Source: Larix sibirica (Eukaryota > Streptophyta > Pinopsida > Pinales > Pinaceae). Taken from it: a stretch of DNA of 12,947 bases. Below the pieces are notes generated by a model that was not told the origin of the DNA, made no database searches, and saw nothing but the letters and a program-made list of their open reading frames with translations. The translations under genes and the position numbers were made by a program. Of this stretch, positions 1-7,601 are shown one piece after another; within the stretch, counting starts at the first letter, position 1, and every line of letters starts with the position of its first letter. The stretch is taken from the NCBI GenBank assembly GCA_004151065.3, contig NWUY0304499535.1, positions 1 to 12,947 on the forward strand, read 5' to 3'.

Positions 1-137
1 TTTTGATTCTTCACTCTATATTTTTATTTATTATATAAATATTTTTATATTTTTTTGTACTTGTCGTTTCCCCACCGTATCTGGATCCTGGGTTCTAAAA
101 AATCTGGTGAATCCGTATCCATATCCTGGTAACTTAG

Positions 138-760
138 GGTTAATGTTGTCAAACAAAATATTAACCTGGGACACTGAGCAAAAAGAAATTGTCAAGGAAC
201 TGAGAGGTGCATCATGTGTAAAGTCAGTGAAGAAACTGTAGATCATCTCTTTGTCAAATGTCCATTTTTTAGAGAGGTTTGAGGTGAAAAACACACTGAC
301 AGAATGCTTCAAAATTTGGTTCTTTGATAAATCTGTTGCATCACATCAAGCTTTGCCCTGCTTTGTAATTTGGGGACTGTGGTTTATCTAGAAATTATAT
401 GACTTTTCAGAGGAAAGAAAGCAATCCTGAGCAAGTGGCACATCACATAAGATTCTCCTACAAAGGCATGTGGAAACCTGGGAAAATAAAATCTTCAAGA
501 ATTCTCAAAAGATCCAAAAATAGATTATTCAAAAGCTTGGGGTTTCTTAGACCGGGCCTGTCAAGGAACCCCAGGTTTGTGTGGTGTGTGGGGACTTTTG
601 TTTATTTCAGAAAATAATTATATTTTTTTGAAATATGCTGTAGAACAAGGAACACATAATAGGGCCAAATTATTTGCTCATGGATAACCATGAAATGTGC
701 TGCAAACAGAGGCATTGACAAGCAGCAGGTTTTGGGTGATTCAAATCTCCTTATGGATTC
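138..760 (+). pseudogene. LINE retrotransposon 3' end: zinc knuckle and RNase H remnant
   Basis: A broken reverse-transcriptase C-terminus lies antisense in intron 6. LMLSNKILTWD (141-173) leads into RCIMCKVSEETVDHLFVKCP, the zf-RVT knuckle CX2CX8HX4C (Cys codons at 208, 217 and 259; His at 244). Next come the W-rich segment FVIWGLW (362-382) and an RNase H domain: LDRACQGTPGLCG with Asp at 550, NRAKLFAH, and VLGDSNLLMD with Asp at 738. Plant LINEs commonly carry this extra RNase H. The frame changes near 185, 284-310, 392, before 535 and near 679, with stops including TAG at 389. The expected catalytic Glu of the NRAE motif is Lys (667-669). It is inactive and truncated at the 5' end; no poly(A) end was identified. 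Confidence 0.75.
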
Positions 761-1010
761 AAAGATTGGTTATTTTGAGACATCATCACCAGATGCAAGT
801 CATTTTTCAACCATTGATTTGCAAGGGTCAAATCCTGCACAATCTGTTGATTCATCCATTGATGATATGCCAGAAATTGAGTCTAACACTTCAAATGATT
901 CTTCTACTATTGATTCCCAAGAACCACATTCTACAGTTTTTGTTCAATGGGAATCACAACCTACATCTTCTGTTCAGCCGGCACCAAATACTTCACCATC
1001 CACATCTTGA
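761..1010 (+). other. Ser/Thr/Asp-rich open frame fused to the LINE RNase H remnant
   Basis: After VLGDSNLLMD the plus frame stays open to TGA at 1008-1010, but it no longer resembles a LINE RNase H. It is rich in Ser, Thr, Asp, Gln and Pro: SSIDDMPEIESNTSNDSSTI, then WESQPTSSVQPAPNTSPSTS. The composition recalls disordered linkers of plant proteins and of Copia polyproteins between integrase and reverse transcriptase. I cannot assign it. It may be a different nested element, or the LINE tail altered by recombination. It is unlikely to be expressed as a gene. Confidence 0.4.
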
Positions 1011-1870
1011 TCATATAAAAATTTGTCCAAGTACCAAAATTTCAATCAGTATGCTAGCAGTGCTTCTTACAAATCTTTAGAGAAGACGCATACAAGGCAA
1101 AGTCTTTGAATAGGTACCGACTAGGGCTTGTTACCCCTCATTGTATGAGGATTACACTTGTGATTTTCATCACAATGGAGGGAATTTGCAGGGTACCTAT
1201 GGAGTTGTTGATGGATTGAGGGTACACCCCTTCATGGAGTTTCTTTCTTTGCTTACATCCATATGCTTAGAGATGGTACTATCACATGATTGAGTTGGTG
1301 TTTTGGTAGAGGAAACTTATTTTCCCCTTGGGATGGTCATGTTTGATGACTCATCTGGTGGTGTCCTCTTCATATTGTATGCCTTTGCTTGATGGATCAC
1401 CCTCTTGGTACATGTTTCATGGATGCTTACTACTTGATATGATTTATCTTGGCATCATATCGTTCTTGGAGCATCCTAGTGATTATAAGATGGTGGTGTT
1501 ATATTATTAATTTGTCACTAGGAGGAGGGGTTCCACATGGTCCCCTTTTGTTATGTCCATCACATGACTAGGTCTGCAGATGTGTTAGTATGAGTTGATG
1601 ATACTTGGACCTAGTAGATGTGCACCTCTAGCATTTTGCAGGTTCATCTCACATGTGTATTACATCTTGGTGGGGTTAGCGTCATCCTCTTTGAGAAGAC
1701 TTTGCTTGTGCACCCTTTTTCACATGGTTCCAGGCTCCAGCATGTTAAATGGCTTTATTTAGCTCGATTTGGGGGTGGGGGAGAAAGGGAGACCTCTGCA
1801 AGGTAACAGCACCCCCATTCTTCACAAAATGTTTGAAGGGGGTGTGAGATTATTTCCTTAAAAAAAATTG
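1011..1870. other. Intron 6 stretch without a gene; possible retroelement tail
   Basis: No convincing coding frame is present; the small open frames at 1328-1510 and 1618-1806 match nothing I recognise. A purine run GAAGGGGG at 1835-1842 followed by TGTGAG resembles a polypurine tract next to an LTR start, but no matching LTR end or primer site is visible. It is probably old repeat DNA. Confidence 0.3.
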
Positions 1871-1880
1871 TGTCATTTGG

Positions 1881-1975
1881 CCCCAAGGGTTAGCTAAATC
1901 AATTGAACCATCCACCCAAGTCATGTTGCCGACAGGAAGGCCTTAGGTCACAGGGTAAAATCCGGTAGTGTCCCT
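1881..1975 (+). mobile_element. tRNA-like SINE head (decayed)
   Basis: TTAGCTAAATCAATTGAACC at 1890-1909 resembles a pol III A box (TAGCTCAGTTGGTTGAACC style). About 60 bp later, GGTAAAATCCGGTAGTG (1954-1970) resembles a damaged B box / T arm (GGTTCAAATCCCGGTAGTG). Spacing and order suit the 5' head of a tRNA-derived SINE. There is no intact cloverleaf, so it is not a functional tRNA. The 76-bp repeats that follow may be its body. Confidence 0.4.
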
Positions 1976-2000
1976 CAACATTACCAATTGTTGCTTTTAG

Positions 2001-2226
2001 TTGGTGGTTGAGCTGTCCTTGATATGGATATTCCGGAGAAGAGGGGAGATTCTGTAAGGTTTTCACAATATTGACGTTGGTGGTTGAGCCACAGTCCATT
2101 TTGATATTACAGGGAAGAGAGGGGATGGCTCCAAGGTTTCCTATATTGTATCTGGTGGTTGAGCCACCCTCCATCAAGATATTAAAAGAAAGAGGGGGGA
2201 TTCCACAAAGTCTTCCTTGGAAAAAA
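2001..2226 (+). repeat. Three degenerate tandem copies of a 75-76 bp unit
   Basis: Copies begin at 2001, 2077 and 2152, each opening with (T/C)TGGTGGTTGAGC. They continue through a GATATxxA...GA(G)AGxGGGGAxx block, a (C/T)xxAAGGTxTTC-like block and an ATATTG tail. Copies one and two are 76 and 75 bp; the third fades near 2226. TTGCCATATTGTATCCAGG at 2246-2264 may be a further scrap. The repeat generates an open minus frame (1899-2384) that I do not consider a gene. Confidence 0.7.
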
Positions 2227-2518
2227 TATATACATGCCGTTTCCTTGCCATATTGTATCCAGGCCTGCAAATTTGCCGTATCAATTCCCTTCTCCATATC
2301 CATTCCAGTGCACCTTAGGCCAACAATGAAACATAAAACCTTATCTACATCAACCTTTGTCTGGAAATAATTACTTTGACACATACCAGAAAAATATGAA
2401 ATAGAGGCCCATCCACAGATATGAAAATAAACAGAGTGGAAAAGAATGCTGGTACGGATCCTAAACCATCATAAATGGAAAATAAGTAAAATAAAATCTA
2501 TGATGTTAAGGAAGAAAC
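2227..2518. other. Start of intron 6, no feature seen
   Basis: AT-rich intron sequence directly after the exon 6 donor. I checked the minus strand for the next conserved SPIRRIG block and did not find it. Confidence 0.5.
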
Positions 2519-2695
2519 CTCAAGCTTGTGCACTGGTCTATTGAGTTCATTGCCAACTTTGTAAAAGGATATCATTGATTCTGCTCCCAATTCCTGATCT
2601 TGTGATTCGGAGCCAGTAGGAGTAAGCAGCATGTTCAGTAAGTGAATGAGACAGCAAAGTACCCCAGAATCCAGCAGAGGTTGTACATTGAGTGG
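2519..2695 (-). CDS. SPI: SPIRRIG-like exon 6 (last exon in the window)
   Basis: A 177-nt exon of 59 codons after acceptor CTGCAG (exon begins at 2695). It opens PLNVQPLLDSGVLCCLIHLL and continues NMLLTPTGSESQDQELGAES, MISFYKVGNE and LNRPVHKLE. The LLDSG-LCCLIHLLN-LL helix is a family hallmark. The later acidic and polar part is the variable linker before the next conserved block. The donor is CTTGAG|GTTTCT (GT at 2518-2517), a weak match after AG. Reading on gives a stop seven codons later. The next conserved block (VEGSVVHIMKAL in the family) is not found in 1-2518. Confidence 0.87.
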
Positions 2696-5600
2696 CTGCA
2701 GTAGTAATAAAAACAGTAGTTAAAACTTTGAATTGCATTTATAGGCTTCTAATTTGATCCCATCATGACAATTCTATAGAAGGAGATGCTGACAGAAGAA
2801 TGCCTTCTTGGGGAACTCATATGCCTCTTCAACTTCAATATATTATTATTGATGCCTGGGTTTCATTTTATATTTTACTGTCATCTATTACTTTTTGAAA
2901 TAGTACTTTCCTTCTTAAGTTATGTATTGCTTCAATATTAAGGGCAAAGAGGACAAAATATGTGTCTTTAATGAAGGCGGATCTTAAAAAAGGGATTATT
3001 CAAATGAAAGGCGTCATCTAGGCAAATATTAAGCATAACTGGTGTTTTGATTTTCTGGTAAATAAAAATTATGTGTGGTAAAGCCCCAAAAGCCTTTTGC
3101 TGATCAATGGTGCTGATCCCAGCACTAAAGCAAGTGAGACTATTTCCAATGTTTCAAGTAGTTTTTTCTATTTTTTTCAACTTAAGTTAGTACAAATGTG
3201 CATCTGAAGTTTTGCTTCGGTCTGTTTTACTGCCTAGAGCATTGCTATCGAATTTTTATTCGTTTGCTTGATTTGATCACGGGAATGCTATTCTTCCATA
3301 AGCCTTCACATGAGCATCGATACATACAGGAGAGACGAGGCTTTCTAGAGCATATAACAAGTTGGAGCCAACAATGTTTCCATCCTGCAAATGCCATTTC
3401 CATTATAAATGTCAAAAACTTATTGTCATAATAATTAGCAAAGAAGTTAAAAAACCTAAAGTTATCATTAATTTCCTTCAGAGGACTTGCCTTCGGCGCC
3501 TGTGTAAAAAACTTCAAAACTTCTCCCTTATTAAGAAAGCCCCTCGGATCTGTACTCTTCACCTTCTCTATGTCAACCACTAAGGCTTTCCCAACAACAA
3601 AAGAGAATAGATGAGCATCAGCTAACCTGCACATCATCAACAAACCCCATTAAGATCACACTTGCATATTACATGTCAAACTAACTTTAAAGTGCCAGTC
3701 TCCAGATATAAGAAGAGACTGAAATAATGTCTTTTTCCAAATGGGACACCCATGATGAGTTTGACAGCCCAAATTCTGAGGAGCTCTTGGGCTTTATACA
3801 TCTCCCAAATTAAATTAGAACATCCCCAGAAATGGGAAAAAAGAATTGCATTTCATCATACAGGCTATCCTTAAGCACTCATTTCTAAATGGCAAATGTT
3901 CTAGGAAAATAAAATAAGAGAGGACTCCCTCAATTTTTCATTATGGATCTTTGAACAAATCAAATCATCCACTAAACAGTTCGAATATTTTAGACCTGAC
4001 TAGTCACAACTCAAAAGATGCTCACAAATTCTACTCCTTCCATGTCTTTAATTCTTTGTCTGTCATAAAAAATTCCACTTCATATATATCAATCATCAAA
4101 AATTAATGCAGCATGTTGTAGGTAGTTATAGTCCATGGGTGAAATCATAATAAGATGATACACACCCACCCACATTAAAACCTACTTGTTAACTAGTTCG
4201 GCTGGGTTCCCATGTTGCTTGGCTAGTTTGCAAAAAACTTCTACAGCCAAATTCAAGGCCTCTTCCTTCTCCTGCGGAATTGCATTCAATGAAATATTGT
4301 GAATCCGCTGTTTGATGTAAGCAATCATTCAAATAATAAAATATGCGTATTTGAATTCCATAACATATCCAGCATCTCACCTTTTCTGAATTGGAGGAGC
4401 GGAATTCCTCCCAAAGTCTTTTGAAGTCCAACTCCAACTCATCTTTGCCTCTGAATTTACGAAAATGAGAAAAATCAGTAGTATTGTTTAGTACTATTAA
4501 CCTGTCAAATTAGCAATAAAAACTACACACTCTGTGCTGCAAAATTATAAGAGATTTGAAAAACAATATCATTTCCTTGCTATGTCAAACCAGAGTTGAA
4601 AGAACTAATTACTACGACATTAAGCTCAATTATCACAACAAATATATCACGGTCAAATTTTAAATAGCTTGCATTCAATCCATATGCAATGGAAAACAAG
4701 AATTTTGAATTTTCATTTCCTTCGCAAATATATATTAAGAAATCTCAAATTTATAAGAATTTTGTTTGTTTGTCACTTAAGACATTGTTAAAGTTCCAAT
4801 TTCAAATTCTATATTACTAAGGCTGCCGTGGAGTCAAACGAAGACAGGAAATTCATTTTAAATGTCCATCATCAGGAAAGTATGTTTCTCTTTGTGATAC
4901 CGGCAACATTGTAATCTGTCCATCCAATACAAATAGTCATGCCTCTGGAGCTTTTATCAGTCACTCCATCTGTCATCCCCTTTCAAATTTAGCTTTGGAT
5001 AGTGATCTACAAAAAGCTCAATGACTGGAAATTGACCTTGGGCTTTATTCTAATTTTCTATCACATTTGGAAATCGTGAAAAAATATTAAGGGTGAGGGC
5101 CATCATCCAGAAGATATACCACACTGGTCATCAGCTGGTAGAAAAATAGTTTCTTCGTCCATGCTGCAGTTATCTTCAAATTCATGTCCATTGGGCTAGT
5201 CTGGTGGCAACTTGGAGCAGTTGTTGTCATGACTCACAATGAACTAGGTTCAAATCTTGGTAAGCATGCTCCTCCCGTATGGGGTTTGCCAGATGTAGCT
5301 ATTGATATGGTCAATGTAGCCTTTCAGCAGATCATTGTATGGTGTTGGTGTAGTACCAGCAACCCCCTTTTTCTCTTAAGGGAGGGTGAGATGGGCTTAT
5401 TTCTGGGTTTACCATCCATTAAACAACGGGTTTGGGTTCCTTTCAAAAAAAAGGTACCTCGGAATTCACCATTCAAATATTATTTTCCTAGCCTTCCAAT
5501 GACACAGTGGTTATTCTTTCATTCGTTTATTGGACAGTTGTTTTTCAATTTGCTATATGCCACATAGGGTGGTGCTAAATCCTAGGCCTCACAAGCATGT

Positions 5601-7545
5601 TTATGTAGAGATTGATCCATCAATGGAAATAGAGAAACAAGTTTAGATTTGATAATAAAGGTTACTGTTTTAGAGAGCCTATATAGTATATACATGCACC
5701 AAAGTACTAGTGTTCAGTGCAAAAGCTCTGATCTCATGATCAAACATAAAAGTCTGTCCTCTCAGAGGGGAAGATAGAAGGTAATTGTCAACCCAACTTG
5801 CAAGCTCTTCCCATGTGTTTTGGCAACTGCAAATGCAGATGCATTGATATGTTGGAAGTAAAGCGAAAAATGCAAGAAACATTCCCCATAAAATCCCATC
5901 GTGCTGGTTTGACAAAAAGGATCAATTAAGAAGATCCCTGAAAGCAAAAAACTAATATAATTCTAAAATACTATGCCTCGGGGGAGAAATATATGATGGA
6001 GGAAAGAGGGAGCTATTTCATGATCATCATACTGTAAGGCATAAGAATCCCTGTGCTTCCTTTTCATTCCTACCAAAGCACTTAATGGCATTCCCGTGAT
6101 AACCTCTCCCCATAATGAGTCTCATGCAAGGCCGCCCATGTGAAACTAATAGCATTGTCAAGTTATTCCTTTGGATTCTACTGAAAATCTTCACAAAGTG
6201 GAGTCATGGGATTGTTGAGTTACTGTTATGAGTTTTGGAATTATTGGAAATCAAAGGGAAGGTTTGACAATGTGACATCAATATCAAGTAGCCTTTTAGA
6301 GCATCGCTGATCATGTAGTTATGAGTTCTTGTTCAAACCAAAGTTAATGGAGGCAGCTATAATGGGAAGCAATCCCAAAAGAATCTCCCCCTTCAAATTA
6401 TAGTTATAACACCCACCAAAGTTGATATTAATGGCTGATATGATGTAGTGGATAAAAGGAGTTAAAACTCTATATATTTAATTTAAGAGTATTTAGAATG
6501 AATATCGTTGCCTTTCTTTTTTGGGTGAATTTTCTACAACATACTGAGGTACTCAATCTCAGCTGCATCATATTCAAGACTGGCATTTTTTCTAAGTAAA
6601 TTTCTAGGCATTTTAGTTTTTTTAATCAATTATTTTCAAGAGGCGTACGCTGCAGACTCCTTTTATTATAATCCCCTTCTGCTTAAGCACTGATGATTTT
6701 CCTTTTTCACAATTAAGTTTGTGGTCAAGTAGTCAAGGAACGCGGATCTCATGTTAAGCATCAAAAAGAGTAGCTTGGAAAATATGCCCTAAACAAATTC
6801 ACCTACAAGAAAACATTGTATAGTGTTTAATTGCGAGTGTGTAGAACATTATGATAATGGCCTCATATTTCAATCAAGGATCACGTGAATAGGATGTTAG
6901 TTTTCTATCGGTACCAGAAGTCCCATCTCAAGCTCGTTAAAGTACAATCAATCCAATATAATTGGTTTCTAGTTGGGTTTTACAGAGAGATCTACATGTG
7001 CGCTGATGTTCTATGAGCTGTAAAGCCAGTTGTTTTTTAATTGGTGCAGCTTCCGCAAAATTTCATCTCTCTGACGCAGAGACAGACTATGACAGAATTA
7101 AATCTCGGAGCAAAGCTAAACTGTGAATTCAAACATAGGATCAATCATAATTAATAATAGGCTCAGAATTCTCATTCAGAAGGCATGAACAGATTCCAGA
7201 AAAAGACCATGTTCTTGGGGATCGAAAGTGCAAAGCTTTTTCATCGGTGTAAAAAATCAAAGCATGTCCACACGTAGACTAAAATCAAACGACTTGATAA
7301 AAGAAGATCCCTATTGAAGAACTTGGTTAGAGCCTTAGAACCTGATCAAAAGGATTATCGACATTACCCGGCCACATCAACATCGAAGAACTTGATCAGA
7401 AAGATTATGGATATTACCTGGGTATTGCGGTTGCATTGCCGGGAAATTGAACCGGCTCCCGCGGCGGACGCGGAGAAGAAGTTGAAGAAGAGGAGGACGA
7501 GTGAGAGAATCCAACCTTATCTTTAAGCAGCGAAACCCATTTCAT
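2519..7545 (-). CDS. SPI: SPIRRIG-like BEACH-domain protein gene, N-terminal part (six exons; continues beyond the left edge)
   Basis: Joining 7545-7418, 4450-4381, 4271-4186, 3626-3491, 3384-3328 and 2695-2519 gives 654 nt, exactly 218 codons with no stop. All splice phases agree. The blocks match, in order, the plant SPIRRIG/BCHA N-terminus as I recall it (for example LLDSGVLCCLIHLLNMLL against LLDSGILCCLIHILNALL). Known family facts: SPIRRIG is a cytosolic protein of about 3,600 residues. It has a long helical armadillo-like N-terminus and C-terminal concanavalin-like, PH-BEACH and WD40 domains. In Arabidopsis it acts in vesicle or vacuole traffic, trichome and root-hair shape, and with P-bodies under salt stress. 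Only the N-terminus is here, so the BEACH domain itself is not seen. Intron 6 runs off the window and contains transposon debris, but no exon shows damage. SPI versus its close paralogue cannot be settled from this segment. Confidence 0.87.
2696..3327 (-). other. Intron 5 of the SPIRRIG-like gene (632 bp)
   Basis: GT (3327-3326) to AG (2697-2696). AT-rich, with no recognisable element. An antisense open frame at 3198-3431 overlaps exon 5 and is only its shadow. Confidence 0.8.
3328..3384 (-). CDS. SPI: SPIRRIG-like exon 5 (57-nt small exon)
   Basis: Nineteen codons, DGNIVGSNLLYALESLVSP, lie between acceptor TTTGCAG (exon begins at 3384) and donor CCT|GTATGT (GT at 3327-3326). The segment aligns without gaps to the family's EGISPGSNLLTAVEVLVSG as I recall it, at the expected place between exons 4 and 6. 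It is in phase 0 at both ends, so skipping it would keep the frame. Confidence 0.87.
3385..3490 (-). other. Intron 4, GC-AG type (106 bp)
   Basis: Its donor is AAG|GCAAGT and its acceptor TTTGCAG. GC donors usually have an otherwise near-perfect match to the U1 snRNA, as here. The intron is short and AT-rich. Its sequence stays open in the exon 4 frame, so retention would extend the reading frame rather than stop it at once. Confidence 0.8.
3491..3626 (-). CDS. SPI: SPIRRIG-like exon 4 (ends at a GC donor)
   Basis: A 136-nt exon that starts after acceptor GTGCAG at 3626. Its first G completes the Lys codon begun in exon 3. It reads LADAHLFSFVVGKALVVDIE, then KVKSTDPRGFLNKGEVLKFF, then TQAPK. 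The HLFSFVVG-ALV-DIEK and VLKFF blocks are conserved in SPIRRIG proteins. The frame stays open after APK, but homology stops there and the bases read AAG|GCAAGT, a GC-type donor at 3490-3489. Splicing there restores phase 0 to exon 5. Confidence 0.87.
3627..4185 (-). other. Intron 3 of the SPIRRIG-like gene (559 bp)
   Basis: GT (4185-4184, AACAA|GTAGGT) to AG (3628-3627, GTGCAG), splitting a Lys codon after its second base. No repeat or gene is recognisable inside. Confidence 0.8.
4186..4271 (-). CDS. SPI: SPIRRIG-like exon 3
   Basis: An 86-nt exon from acceptor CCGCAG|GAGAAG to donor AACAA|GTAGGT (GT at 4185-4184). It encodes EKEEALNLAVEVFCKLAKQH and then GNPAELVN plus two bases of a Lys codon. 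Joined to exon 2 it gives SEKEKEEALNLAV, as in the family. The 109-bp intron 2 before it is translatable in another frame for a stretch, so a naive ORF reads through the intron instead of splicing. Confidence 0.9.
4381..4450 (-). CDS. SPI: SPIRRIG-like exon 2
   Basis: A 70-nt exon between acceptor TTCAG|AGGC (exon begins at 4450) and donor AAAAG|GTGAGA (GT at 4380-4379). Including the split Arg codon it encodes RGKDELELDFKRLWEEFRSS followed by NSEK. The ELDFKRLWEEFRSS core is almost identical to the family's ELDFKRFWEEFRSS, which identified the gene. It ends in phase 0. Confidence 0.9.
4451..7417 (-). other. Intron 1 of the SPIRRIG-like gene (2,967 bp)
   Basis: GT (7417-7416) to AG (4452-4451), splitting an Arg codon after its second base. 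The intron is long and AT-rich, and it holds a SINE-like element at 5193-5452. On the gene strand, TTGAAGGGGGAGATTC (6393 down to 6380) resembles a Copia-type polypurine tract followed by TTTTGGGATTGCTTCCC, suggesting an old LTR fragment; this is weak. Otherwise I see no gene; the open minus frame at 5679-5915 is unassigned. Confidence 0.75.
5193..5452 (+). mobile_element. tRNA-related SINE-like element in intron 1
   Basis: GGGCTAGTCTGGTGGCAACT (5193-5212) fits a pol III A box. GGTTCAAATCTTGG (5247-5260), 52 bp further on, is a near-canonical B box (GGTTCAAATC). A unique body of about 190 bp follows, then an eight-A tract at 5445-5452. Total length near 260 bp suits a plant SINE. Clear target-site duplications were not found. 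It is inserted opposite in sense to the host gene, and it is noncoding despite an open frame across it. Confidence 0.6.
7338..7421. repeat. Two imperfect 34-bp copies, 50 bp apart, duplicating the exon 1 splice donor
   Basis: Copy one is 7338-7371 and copy two is 7388-7421, with 28 of 34 bases identical by eye. Copy two spans the exon 1 / intron 1 boundary and holds the donor CAG|GTAATA. The corresponding place in copy one, inside the intron, reads CGG|GTAATG, a second donor-like site. Using it would keep an in-frame TAA and truncate the protein after about 43 residues. GAAGAACTTG also recurs at 7316 and 7385. Confidence 0.6.
7418..7545 (-). CDS. SPI: SPIRRIG-like exon 1 (start codon, Ser-rich N-terminus)
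   Basis: The ATG is at 7545-7543 and opens MKWVSLLKDKVGFSHS, close to the conserved family start MKW-SLLKD-KVG. A run of six Ser and then a Ser/Thr/Pro/Arg stretch forms the usual low-complexity linker, shorter than I recall for Arabidopsis. The exon encodes 42 codons plus two bases and ends ...AIP + AG at donor CAG|GTAATA (GT at 7417-7416). The AG joins the first A of exon 2 to make Arg43. An in-frame TAA directly after the donor means the splice is required. This ATG is chosen because it begins the conserved MKW block and no earlier in-frame Met is supported. Confidence 0.88.
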
Positions 7546-7601
7546 TGTTTTCCGTGCTCGTTGTACCGGTATAACATCTGGAGCTCCTCCACGTTAATCA
7601 T
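7542..7601 (-). CDS. Upstream ORF overlapping the SPIRRIG-like start codon (19 codons)
   Basis: ATG at 7601-7599 opens MINVEELQMLYRYNEHGKQ and ends TGA at 7544-7542. That stop overlaps the main start codon as ATGA. A second in-frame Met is at residue 9. If the leader is transcribed as proposed, scanning ribosomes meet this ATG just before the main one. Reinitiation or leaky scanning would then tune SPIRRIG output. The arrangement is read directly from the sequence; translation and conservation are not known. A second short uORF (9 codons, 7724-7695) lies further upstream. Confidence 0.45.
   Translation of the reverse strand: MINVEELQMLYRYNEHGKQ

Noticed and set aside
1835-1850. LTR start after a GAAGGGGG purine tract
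   Set aside because: No second LTR, primer site or pol domain around it; kept only as a remark on the gene-free stretch.
1899-2384. 161-codon minus-strand open frame
   Set aside because: Much of it is produced by the three 76-bp repeats; the rest shows no family resemblance and does not match the next SPIRRIG block.
1-2518. Search for SPIRRIG exon 7 (VEGSVVHIMKAL block) on the minus strand
   Set aside because: Not found in any frame; the region is repeat-rich, so exon 7 most likely lies beyond the left edge.
3198-3583. Plus-strand open frames over exons 4 and 5
   Set aside because: They are antisense shadows of the SPIRRIG-like exons, whose homology is on the minus strand.
5679-5915. Open minus-strand frame of 78 codons in intron 1
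   Set aside because: No family recognised, and SPIRRIG needs no extra residues between exons 1 and 2. The frame is flanked by ordinary AT-rich intron DNA.
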